Positions 23,670 to 31,929 of a stretch of 64,000 nt of DNA are shown one piece after another. Both the position numbers and the translations under genes were made by a program. The DNA is taken from positions 1 through 64,000 of the forward strand of contig CAZPME010000010.1 in the NCBI GenBank assembly GCA_964587885.1, read 5' to 3'. Within the stretch, counting starts at the first letter, position 1. Each line of letters starts with the position of its first letter. This DNA comes from UBA60 sp964587885 (lineage in GTDB: Archaea > Thermoplasmatota > Poseidoniia > Poseidoniales > Poseidoniaceae). The notes beneath the pieces were generated by a model that ran no database searches, was not told where the DNA came from, and worked only from the letters and a program-made list of their open reading frames with translations.

Positions 23670-26600
23670 ATGACAGGGCACTCAAAAAGCATATTTCTCG
23701 GTAAGCCACAACTACTGGTTTGGCTGATGTTAATGTCCGTTATTTCACCTCTCGCCGCTCCAGTTGGAGCAGACTCTAGTGATACAGTTATTGTACCAGA
23801 GCCAAAATTTGAAATGTATGCTGATATTGATGATTTCAACGCCATTGAAGGCAAGCCATACACCTTTTTCGAGGATGATGAACCAATCTATTCTGCCACT
23901 CGATTTTTCAAACAAGCCTGGATTGAAGCCGGCCGGCCAGGGGTCGATGATTTCGTCGATTGGCAACCACCAACCAGCAATGCTCGGGCGGCACGCGCCT
24001 GTAGTCGCCATTCGGTTGGCGATACAGTTAGTGTGCCAGCAAGCGGCGGAAGCGTTTCGACCACTGTGCAAAAAACCACCAATACAGTCGCCTTTCTCGT
24101 TCAAGACGGCCGCACCCTCTCATCGACAGTTCTCAACAATTGGGCGCAAACTTGGGATCAAACAGTCTATCCAACAGCCACAACATACTTTGGCAAGGAT
24201 TACGGTGATGGGCGGGGGCCTGCGCCGCCTGATGTTGATAATAACTGCCAAGTTGAAGTGGCGATTATTGATATAGACGGTCAGTTCAATATTGGAGGAT
24301 ACTTCGCTCCTGGACAGGCTCCGTTTCGTGAAATTATCTTCGTCGACCATGCCGATGCCTCATTATCATGGAGTAGAGTAATTCTAGCCCACGAATTACA
24401 GCACCTACTTCACAATGCTGTTGATCCTTACGAATTTCTCTGGATTGACGAAGGGAATGCAGACATGTCGGCATTCCTCTGCTTTGGTGCATCTTCAACA
24501 TTAACTGGCCATTCGAATGCTTGGACTTCAGCTTCGGGAACTTCGGTACGCTGGTGGAATCAACGCATCGCCGATTATGGTGGCGGATTCATCTTCATGC
24601 TCTATCTAGCCGACCATCTTGGCGGAGGGCCGGCAATACGCAACCTCGTCGCCGATACCGCAGTCGGGGCCACTGCAATTGAAAATCTCGGGCGTTCACC
24701 ACCGAGTGGTTCACCAAATATTCTTGGTGATAATTTCGACGATATGTTCGCCAATTTCACTATAGCAGCAACTTTGGATTCAAGTCAAGGAATTTACGGG
24801 ATGTCTAATTTAGCCTTGACCGATATTTGTTCTGGTGGGGCTTTCTGCAAAATTCAGCCAGCAGCCACTAATTCTGATTGGTCTACCCCTTGGTCATCTA
24901 CTGGTAATGCGATTGAAGGATGGGGCGTTAGGGTATTCAAAATGACTCCAGGTAATGCCGCTCCCGCACCTTTGACCATCCGAGTTACCGCCGACGTCAA
25001 TAACATGGAAGGCAGAATTTTGACACGTTCTGCCACAGATGGCCTATTCACAGTCTCGGATATGCAATTCAACAATATGGTTGGCACTGGCCTTGTACCA
25101 GGCTTTGGGAATATTACTGACGAAGTTTGGGTAGCAACATGGTATGCAAGTAGTGTTGGAGATTGCGACTACAATTCATGTGGCACGACCTACCCCTCCG
25201 GAAGCATCGATATCGAAGCCGCGAGAATTACCGCTCCTGCATCTTTGAATCTCAACAGTAGCGATACTAGTGACCGTGATGGTGATGGATTAATTGATAC
25301 CGCAAAACTTGAATTTACCGTCTTAAGCAATGCCTTCTTTGAAGATCTCGATGTCGAGGTTCAAGTTATCAACCAAGCAAATCAACTCGTAGATTCTCTT
25401 GAGACAAGAGTGTCGGCCGGTGGCGGAGTTGCAGTTCCAACTTCAATTTGGTTCACTCCAGCAATTACAGACCAATACTCGTTTAGATTTATCATGCGAG
25501 ATTTACTCGGAGATGTAGTCAATCAAATTTCCAGTTCAACTTTTTCACTAGAAAATATGTTGCCAATTGTGAATGGATCAATCGACCCCAATTCAACACT
25601 TACTTGGCAGAATGTCCAATTCAAGGGTGAAGGTTACGATTACTGGGGTGTTTCAACCACAAATAACACCTTGCCGCACGTCGATAATCCAGTAGCATAC
25701 CTTTGGTCATACGGCGATGGAAACAATTCAACTTTGAAGAGTCCTGTACGAAGTTTCCCTTCAGTTGGAGATTACATAGTCACATTGCGCGTTCAAGACC
25801 AAGGTGGTATGTGGAGCGATTTACAAGCGATTAACCTAACCGTACGAGATGATACTCCTCCAATACCGGTGATCACAATCAATGGACAAGTGGTCGGAGA
25901 ATCTATTCAAATCAAAACCTTCCAACGGATTCTCTTTTCAGCAGGCCAATCAAGCGATAACGTACCGATTGATTATCTCAATTATCAATGGAATTGGGGA
26001 GATGGATCCAGTGAAGGAGGAATTGGTGATTATTCAGCCAATCACGAATGGACTGAAGGAGATAATTCTGGCACCAATTATACCTTGACGCTAACCGTGA
26101 ATGACTCGGTAAACGAGGCTTCTACCATTCTATATATTCACGTCTACAACCGGCTTCCGAGAATATTGTTCAACGAAACTATGGTTGTCGATACTTTGAC
26201 TCCTTTGCAAATGCCAGCAATGTATGCCGATGATGATGGTGAGATGACTAGTTATAATTGGCAATTTGCTGGAGGAGTCAACCTATCCTCTACAGGGGTA
26301 TCTCGCAATAGTGACTTTGGACATACCTCTAGTAATTTGGTCCAACCTTGGGTATCTTGGCGAGAAGAGGGCCTAAAGAGCGTAGTAGTCTCAGGATTTG
26401 ACGACGATGGTGGAGAAACTCAAGTAACTCTCAATGTAGTGGTGATGAACCAAGTTCCGGTCGCTGAAATCGATGTACGAGAGAGTTCTACACTCGGTTC
26501 TCCAACGGTTGATTTTAGAGAAGTTGATGCCATGACTGATACCACATACACCTTTGATGGTCGTGATTCGTTTGATGCAGATGGGACTCTCCCCGACTCA

Positions 26601-27860
26601 TCTGTGCTTTCATTCAATTGGACATTCAGCGATGGAACTAATTCTTCTCAAGCCCAAGTCTCACACAACTTCACAAACCCTGGAACCTACACCGTGAGTC
26701 TCATCGTAACCGATGAAAGTGGCGAGGAATCATTGCCTAGAGTCCTCGTAGTACGTGTTGCGAATCCTAAACCAGTCATCAATATTAGATTGCTAGAGGC
26801 TTGGAGTGGAAATGAATTGGTAAATTCATCAACCGCACGCGGTGAAGGATGGATGGCTGAAAACTATTCGCAAACGTTTGATGACAGCGGTACAATTCAT
26901 GTCGCAGCAGGAACTCTTCTTTGGTTTGATTCAAGCGGCACTCGTGATGGCGATAATAGATTCATCGGCACTAGTGTAGCCTTCGACAAACAAGACTCAG
27001 ATTGGAATGGGTTGATTGAATATATGTGGGATTTCGGAGATGGAACTGCACAAAGCCACGACTCGCACCCGTGGCATGCGTTTGAATCTCCAGGCACATA
27101 CATTATTTCTTTGACCGTGAGAGATGACTTTGAGAGCGGCGATACGACTACAATGCGGCTAACAGTAATGGTTAACCAACCACCCAGCGTCAATAATATC
27201 ATTGCTGATGAAAATCCAACAGAAGGAGAAGTAACGATTTTTGAAGTCAATGTTTCCGATCCAGAATTTGAATCAAACGTTATCTTGTGGCGTGATAATG
27301 ATGTGACAAATGGTGCAACAAATGACCGCGTCCGACTATCAGGTGCAACACAAATATGGTGGAATTTCGATGATGGTGATGAAGGGATTTGGACGCCAAC
27401 TCCTTCTGATGATGGACGATTTTCTCATGTTTTCAACGAAAGCGGAAGATACCTTGTCAGCGTTAAAGTCTGCGACAATATGGAAACTTGCTCAATCGGC
27501 TATCTTGAAATTGAAGTTCTTCGCACTCCCGATGAAGCGACTACACTGTCAAACTTTGAGTGGGAAAACTGGCGCTCTTGGCTGGCACAAGCTGGTGGTG
27601 AATCGGCATTTGTATTCGGATTGATCGCCGCAGTCTTGATTCTAGGATGGCTGGTGATGCGCGTACCTGCAATCTCTGAAGAAGAGGATGCTGAAGAAGC
27701 GGCAAAATCCTATGACGTCGATAAGGTCGAGGTTGAAGGTGGATTCCTCGGCATGGACCATCACGAGCCACCACCTACTCCGAAAATTCTCTCTAAGGAA
27801 GAGCGTAGGGCGATGGATTCAGGCTATATTAGACCGGTAAGAAGTAACCGAAGGCGTTGA
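23670..27860 (+). CDS. giant exported metalloprotease-like PKD surface protein
   Basis: A 1,396-residue secreted protein: a signal peptide, then a metallopeptidase-like region with HELQH at 241-245 (HExxH) and a distal Glu in WIDEGNADMSA (261), as in M6/immune-inhibitor-A-like zinc proteases. PKD-type beta-sandwich repeats follow, with core motifs such as WSYGDG (~677), WNWGDG (~774), WTFSDG (~983), WDFGDG (~1118) and WNFDDG (~1230). A transmembrane helix near 1317-1335 and a charged cytoplasmic tail end it. It should sit on the cell surface and degrade or bind extracellular protein. GGTGA precedes the ATG at 23670. Confidence 0.82.
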   Translation: MTGHSKSIFLGKPQLLVWLMLMSVISPLAAPVGADSSDTVIVPEPKFEMYADIDDFNAIEGKPYTFFEDDEPIYSATRFFKQAWIEAGRPGVDDFVDWQPPTSNARAARACSRHSVGDTVSVPASGGSVSTTVQKTTNTVAFLVQDGRTLSSTVLNNWAQTWDQTVYPTATTYFGKDYGDGRGPAPPDVDNNCQVEVAIIDIDGQFNIGGYFAPGQAPFREIIFVDHADASLSWSRVILAHELQHLLHNAVDPYEFLWIDEGNADMSAFLCFGASSTLTGHSNAWTSASGTSVRWWNQRIADYGGGFIFMLYLADHLGGGPAIRNLVADTAVGATAIENLGRSPPSGSPNILGDNFDDMFANFTIAATLDSSQGIYGMSNLALTDICSGGAFCKIQPAATNSDWSTPWSSTGNAIEGWGVRVFKMTPGNAAPAPLTIRVTADVNNMEGRILTRSATDGLFTVSDMQFNNMVGTGLVPGFGNITDEVWVATWYASSVGDCDYNSCGTTYPSGSIDIEAARITAPASLNLNSSDTSDRDGDGLIDTAKLEFTVLSNAFFEDLDVEVQVINQANQLVDSLETRVSAGGGVAVPTSIWFTPAITDQYSFRFIMRDLLGDVVNQISSSTFSLENMLPIVNGSIDPNSTLTWQNVQFKGEGYDYWGVSTTNNTLPHVDNPVAYLWSYGDGNNSTLKSPVRSFPSVGDYIVTLRVQDQGGMWSDLQAINLTVRDDTPPIPVITINGQVVGESIQIKTFQRILFSAGQSSDNVPIDYLNYQWNWGDGSSEGGIGDYSANHEWTEGDNSGTNYTLTLTVNDSVNEASTILYIHVYNRLPRILFNETMVVDTLTPLQMPAMYADDDGEMTSYNWQFAGGVNLSSTGVSRNSDFGHTSSNLVQPWVSWREEGLKSVVVSGFDDDGGETQVTLNVVVMNQVPVAEIDVRESSTLGSPTVDFREVDAMTDTTYTFDGRDSFDADGTLPDSSVLSFNWTFSDGTNSSQAQVSHNFTNPGTYTVSLIVTDESGEESLPRVLVVRVANPKPVINIRLLEAWSGNELVNSSTARGEGWMAENYSQTFDDSGTIHVAAGTLLWFDSSGTRDGDNRFIGTSVAFDKQDSDWNGLIEYMWDFGDGTAQSHDSHPWHAFESPGTYIISLTVRDDFESGDTTTMRLTVMVNQPPSVNNIIADENPTEGEVTIFEVNVSDPEFESNVILWRDNDVTNGATNDRVRLSGATQIWWNFDDGDEGIWTPTPSDDGRFSHVFNESGRYLVSVKVCDNMETCSIGYLEIEVLRTPDEATTLSNFEWENWRSWLAQAGGESAFVFGLIAAVLILGWLVMRVPAISEEEDAEEAAKSYDVDKVEVEGGFLGMDHHEPPPTPKILSKEERRAMDSGYIRPVRSNRRR

Positions 27861-27922
27861 TTTACCTGCCTGTAGAGCCGAAAGGTGCATCAACCCCCTC
27901 TCACCTGTTCAACACGGTAGCG

Positions 27923-28930
27923 ATGCTTCGTTGTGGACGTAGGCGACAATTTACCGCGCTTTCCTATTGCTTGATTCTTATTATCCCCTTAATTATTCCA
28001 GCATTTCCAACGGCCATCATTGGCTCAGCCAAAGCCGCAGGTTCCTGTTCATCACAAGCATCTGCAATCTGGGATGTCAATGTCGCAAATGCTTCTCTTG
28101 TGTACCAAGATTGGGACGAATATTATGATGAGGAAGAAGGTAATCAACGTGTCAAAAAAGGAATGCAAAACTCAAATCAAAGGTCTGAACCTTCTAATGT
28201 AAACCGTGTTGACGAATTGACCAATGGGTTTCATGTTTCAAAAATTGTCGAGAATGGTACGTCAGAAGGCATTCGCATCAATTTGACGACTGGCTATACA
28301 TACACATTTTGCGTAACTACATCAGCACATAATTCTAGTATTTCAGCGCCAGTAGATGTCTACTTAATGACAGGAGAAGATTGGAGCCGTTATGAAACTT
28401 CTTTTTCTGCTGCTAACAATCAATGGGGAGAATTATTCAATTTAAGCGAAATTCCTCCAGAGTGGCGCAGTGGTTCTTTTTGGTCTTGGAGGCCATATCG
28501 CGATGTTCATGCCTATGAGGATTTGACAGAAGTTACTTTTTCTACCTCTCTTGATCAAATTGAATATGATTACAATAACGACTATTATGGCTCTAATTCA
28601 ATTTCTGTCGATGAATTTTATTTGGTCGTAGACGGATGGGATAATGCGAGAGATAGCGATGCTGGCGACCCTAATGTCGACATTGAGCTTGACATTACGA
28701 TAATGGTTGAAGAAAGAATGATAGTACCTACTTGGACGGTAACACTCGTTTGTACCGCAGTATTGGTCTCATTTTTGGCTGTACCAGTGGTAATCCACAG
28801 CAAATATCACAAAACGGGGTTGGTCGAAACAGGTGTCGAATTTATGCCATCATTGAATACCGAGGCAGAACAAGAAATGAGCATTGATTCGGATTTGTCA
28901 ACCGAAAAAGATTACTCAGTACTCGAGTAA
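27923..28930 (+). CDS. exported, membrane-anchored protein of unknown function
   Basis: I do not recognise the family of this 335-residue protein. It has an N-terminal signal-like helix (LSYCLILIIPLIIPAFPTAI), a large external part rich in Asp, Asn, Tyr and Trp, a transmembrane helix near 262-282 (TVTLVCTAVLVSFLAVPVVI), and an acidic cytoplasmic tail. This layout mirrors the surface protein encoded just upstream, 62 bases away on the same strand, so the two may be one unit. The start is the ATG at 27923, in place of an upstream TTG. Its 3' end overlaps the end of aroD by 15 bases, tail to tail. Confidence 0.65.
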   Translation: MLRCGRRRQFTALSYCLILIIPLIIPAFPTAIIGSAKAAGSCSSQASAIWDVNVANASLVYQDWDEYYDEEEGNQRVKKGMQNSNQRSEPSNVNRVDELTNGFHVSKIVENGTSEGIRINLTTGYTYTFCVTTSAHNSSISAPVDVYLMTGEDWSRYETSFSAANNQWGELFNLSEIPPEWRSGSFWSWRPYRDVHAYEDLTEVTFSTSLDQIEYDYNNDYYGSNSISVDEFYLVVDGWDNARDSDAGDPNVDIELDITIMVEERMIVPTWTVTLVCTAVLVSFLAVPVVIHSKYHKTGLVETGVEFMPSLNTEAEQEMSIDSDLSTEKDYSVLE

Positions 28931-29716
28931 TATCCAAGCATCGCGAACATCTTTGACGTTGATTAATCCCTCTTCATAGAGTTTGAAATCATTTCTCAAA
29001 GTAGTGTATACCATCGCTTGTTCGAGCAATGGAGCGTGGATTCTAGTCCAATCTCCACCTGGCCCTAAGCCCATTATTGCGGTATCAATATCTTCGTCGG
29101 TAAGAGCATCAGCAGCATCAATAATAGGAAGGCTTTCTTGGTGATTTGAAGAACGATAACAACATTTGACTAAATCGCCATGTTCAGCATTTTCCTTGAC
29201 TGTATCGACGATTTCCGAACTGCTTGGTACACCATCAATGCCATGTACTGAAGCAATTACTTTGACTCCTTTTGCGTGAGCACTTTCAAGAAGTTTCTTC
29301 CGCTTCTTGGAATTGATTGACATTTCCAAATCAACCCAAGTTACCTCACTCTCAATTGCAGTTTCAAGTATTGCCAAACGAGACTTTTCATCACCTGGAT
29401 AAAAACCGCCTTCTGAGGTTGGCCTGCAAGTGAAAATCACAGGTAAAGGAATTCCGTCTTTCAAATATGTGATTACTTCCTCGGCATCTATATCTTCAGC
29501 CGCACGACGCTCCCAAATATTCTCATCAATGTACAAGTCTTCATCGCCTTCTTCTTCTTCAGCAGCATCTTCTTCAACTTCAGGACGGATTAAAAATAAC
29601 CTATCAAAGCGCAATTCGGCTAAGTCAGCACCAGCCAAATTTGCCCGAGCCGCCTCTTCAAGAATCTCTTCAACGGTTACGCCCTCAAAGGATACGCAGA
29701 CTAACGGCTCGTTCAT
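28916..29716 (-). CDS. aroD: 3-dehydroquinate dehydratase, type I
   Basis: Converts 3-dehydroquinate to 3-dehydroshikimate in the shikimate pathway through a Schiff base. In the 266-residue protein: ELRFD at 34-38, FTCRPTSEGG, VTWVDLEM, the general base His158 in IASVHG, and the Schiff-base Lys184 in DLVKCCY, all type I landmarks, plus a conserved C-terminal GPGGDWTRIHAPLL. Between residues about 43 and 85 lies an acidic insertion not usual in the family. I start at ATG 29716, since a TATA-like element sits 28 bases upstream; 29740 is the alternative. aroA is found separately at 52938. Confidence 0.9.
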   Translation of the reverse strand: MNEPLVCVSFEGVTVEEILEEAARANLAGADLAELRFDRLFLIRPEVEEDAAEEEEGDEDLYIDENIWERRAAEDIDAEEVITYLKDGIPLPVIFTCRPTSEGGFYPGDEKSRLAILETAIESEVTWVDLEMSINSKKRKKLLESAHAKGVKVIASVHGIDGVPSSSEIVDTVKENAEHGDLVKCCYRSSNHQESLPIIDAADALTDEDIDTAIMGLGPGGDWTRIHAPLLEQAMVYTTLRNDFKLYEEGLINVKDVRDAWILLEY

Positions 29717-29739
29717 TGAGTCGCCCGTGCCGCATCCCA

Positions 29740-29746
29740 TTCTTAA
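29740..29746 (-). promoter_or_regulatory. TATA-like box of aroD
   Basis: On the minus strand TTAAGAA, centred 28 bases before the aroD ATG at 29716. The sequence and spacing resemble the element in front of the glutaminyl cyclase gene (TTTAAGAATC), consistent with leaderless transcription. Confidence 0.4.
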
Positions 29747-29846
29747 CGGTGACTATCATGGTGGCGAGGAAGTGAATTCAAATTGTAATACTGGAATAAC
29801 ATTATTCGCCATAATTTCAGCTTTCCCAGTAGGTCTAATGACAGTC

Positions 29847-29857
29847 TTTAATAACCG
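29847..29857 (+). promoter_or_regulatory. promoter-like motif before gyrB leader
   Basis: TTTAATAACCG. The base at the end of the motif is 20 bases before the GTG of a small leader ORF. A near-identical motif with the same spacing precedes the rpa leader ORF at 45517, and a third precedes orc1 (start 23 bases on). Likely TATA element of a leaderless transcript. Confidence 0.5.
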
Positions 29858-29876
29858 CTAACACCCCAAGATAATT

Positions 29877-29936
29877 GTGAACACAGGGTATCCTACGGAT
29901 ACCCTGAGGGGGCGATATTATGCAATCCGAAAATGA
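29877..29936 (+). CDS. possible 19-codon gyrB leader ORF
   Basis: GTG at 29877 opens a 19-codon frame that runs through the palindrome at 29885-29905 and ends with TGA at 29934-29936, 15 bases into gyrB. Its peptide would be MNTGYPTDTLRGRYYAIRK. The only evidence is position: it begins where a leaderless transcript from the motif at 29847 would start, and the rpa leader has the same layout. It may be chance. Confidence 0.3.
   Translation: MNTGYPTDTLRGRYYAIRK
29885..29905. promoter_or_regulatory. 21-bp palindrome in the gyrB leader
   Basis: Arms AGGGTATCC (29885-29893) and GGATACCCT (29897-29905) around TAC are perfect. The second arm is followed directly by GAGGGGG, the probable gyrB ribosome binding site. 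It could be a repressor operator or an RNA hairpin limiting ribosome access; either would fit control of gyrase synthesis. Confidence 0.55.
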
Positions 29937-31923
29937 GGGCAAATACGAGGCAGATGACATACAAGTTTTGGAGGGCCTTGAGGCTGTTCGCAAACGACCA
30001 GGGATGTATTTGGGCGACCCTCATGATGGTTCAGCACTTCACCACTGCGTAACTGAAGTCGTCGATAACTCGGTCGACGAGCATCTTGCCGGATACAATG
30101 ACGCCGTAGGAGTCATTATCCATTCAGATGGTTCAATTTCAGTTTCTGATAAAGGCCGGGGGATTCCAGTTGGAGAACATTCGGAATTCAAAATGAGTGC
30201 GGCCGAAGTCATCATGACAAAATTACACGCCGGTGGGAAATTTGATAATGCAAGTTACAAAGTCTCTGGCGGCCTTCACGGCGTCGGTGTTTCGGCTGTG
30301 AATGCAGTTTCCGAATGGCTACAGATGACCATTTTTCGAGAAGGAAAAGTATGGGAACAGCGATATGAACTCGGCGAGCCAGTTTCCAAATTGGTTGCCA
30401 CTGGAGATAGCGAAGATACTGGAACAACGATTAGATTTAAGCCGGATTTGACGATTTTCTCCACCATTACAGAATTTGATTTCGACAAATTAAACACCGT
30501 TTTGCAGCATCGTGCATTCCTAAATGCAGGGTTATTGATTACCCTTGAAGATGAGAGGGACAACGATTCTCAACCTGTTGAGCACCGCTATAATGGCGGC
30601 ATATCTGAATTCGTTAAGCAACTGAATGAGCGGCGTAGTCCGATTCATTCAGAGCCAGTTCACATTGAAGGTTCGGTCGAAGTTGACGATGTTGGTGAAG
30701 TTTTTGTTGAAGTATCTATGCAATGGTCAGATGCATATAACGAATCGATACTATGCTTTACCAATATTATTCGTAATCGGGATGGTGGAACTCACCTTTC
30801 TGGATTACGTAGTGCACTTACTGGGACCATGAATCGTTATGCAAAAAATCGCAACCTACTCAAGAATGTGAATAAATTATCAGGCGATGATGTTAGGGAA
30901 GGTATCGCTACGGTAATCAGCGTTAAGCATCCTGATCCTTCCTTTTCAAGTCAAACCAAGGATAGATTGGTTTCGAGTGAAGTGCAGGGAGTTGTGGAAA
31001 AAATTGTTAACGAAAAATTGGGCGAATTCTTAGAAGAGAATCCTCAAATCGCCAAATCTATCATTGAGAAGGGGCTACTAGCCAGTAAAGCGAGAGAAGC
31101 AGCAAGGAAAGCTCGTGAATTGACTCGACGCAAAGGAGTTCTTGAAGGCGGCGGCCTACCAGGTAAATTAGCTGATTGCCAATCAAGGGACCCCGCTGAA
31201 TGCGAAATTTATGTCGTCGAAGGTGATTCTGCTGGTGGCTCGGCAAAAACAGGTAGAGACCGACGGACACAAGCGATATTACCACTTCGTGGTAAGATTC
31301 TCAATGTAGAAAGGCAACTTAGAAATCAAGCGAAAGTATACCAAAATAATGAGATTCAAACGATGATTAAGGCCTTCGGCGCTGGAGTTGGAAACCCCCC
31401 TGAATTAGCAGAAGGTGAAGAAGAACTTGCTGAGACTGAGACCTTTTTCGATGTCGAAAAACTTCGATATGGAAAAATCATTATCATGACTGACGCTGAT
31501 GTCGATGGTGCACACATTCGCACACTGATTCTCACATTTATCTGGCGGTTCATGCGGCCTGCAATAGAAAATGGAAATGTGTTTATTGCTCAACCACCAC
31601 TCTATATGGTGACGCGCGGGAGAACCTCAAAATATGCATATACAGATGCTGAAAGAGATGAAATCATCGATGAATTCCGAGTAGGCAATCCAGATGTGAA
31701 AATCGGCATCCAACGTTACAAGGGTCTTGGAGAAATGAACCCAGATCAACTTTGGACAACTACCATGGATCCAATTAATCGAACTTTGCTAAAGGTTACA
31801 GCAAAAAACTTCGATGACGATGGAGAAACGTCAGCACTCTTTGAAACATTGATGGGTGATGATGTACCTGATCGTCGTGCCTTCATTGAATTACATGCGG
31901 CAGAGGCCGAAGTGGATATATGA
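29920..31923 (+). CDS. gyrB: DNA gyrase subunit B (bacterial type)
   Basis: ATPase subunit of DNA gyrase, which introduces negative supercoils. 667 residues: the GHKL ATPase with EVVDNSVDEHLAG (about 46-58), DKGRGIPV and GGLHGVGVSAVN; the transducer domain; and the TOPRIM domain with EGDSAGGSAKTGRDRRTQ, LPLRGKILNVE and MTDADVDGAHIRTL. Lacks the long GyrB insertion of enterobacteria. Bacterial gyrase is a known acquisition in several euryarchaea. gyrA follows six bases downstream. ATG at 29920 after GAGGGGG. Confidence 0.96.
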   Translation: MQSENEGKYEADDIQVLEGLEAVRKRPGMYLGDPHDGSALHHCVTEVVDNSVDEHLAGYNDAVGVIIHSDGSISVSDKGRGIPVGEHSEFKMSAAEVIMTKLHAGGKFDNASYKVSGGLHGVGVSAVNAVSEWLQMTIFREGKVWEQRYELGEPVSKLVATGDSEDTGTTIRFKPDLTIFSTITEFDFDKLNTVLQHRAFLNAGLLITLEDERDNDSQPVEHRYNGGISEFVKQLNERRSPIHSEPVHIEGSVEVDDVGEVFVEVSMQWSDAYNESILCFTNIIRNRDGGTHLSGLRSALTGTMNRYAKNRNLLKNVNKLSGDDVREGIATVISVKHPDPSFSSQTKDRLVSSEVQGVVEKIVNEKLGEFLEENPQIAKSIIEKGLLASKAREAARKARELTRRKGVLEGGGLPGKLADCQSRDPAECEIYVVEGDSAGGSAKTGRDRRTQAILPLRGKILNVERQLRNQAKVYQNNEIQTMIKAFGAGVGNPPELAEGEEELAETETFFDVEKLRYGKIIIMTDADVDGAHIRTLILTFIWRFMRPAIENGNVFIAQPPLYMVTRGRTSKYAYTDAERDEIIDEFRVGNPDVKIGIQRYKGLGEMNPDQLWTTTMDPINRTLLKVTAKNFDDDGETSALFETLMGDDVPDRRAFIELHAAEAEVDI

Positions 31924-31929
31924 GGTGAT

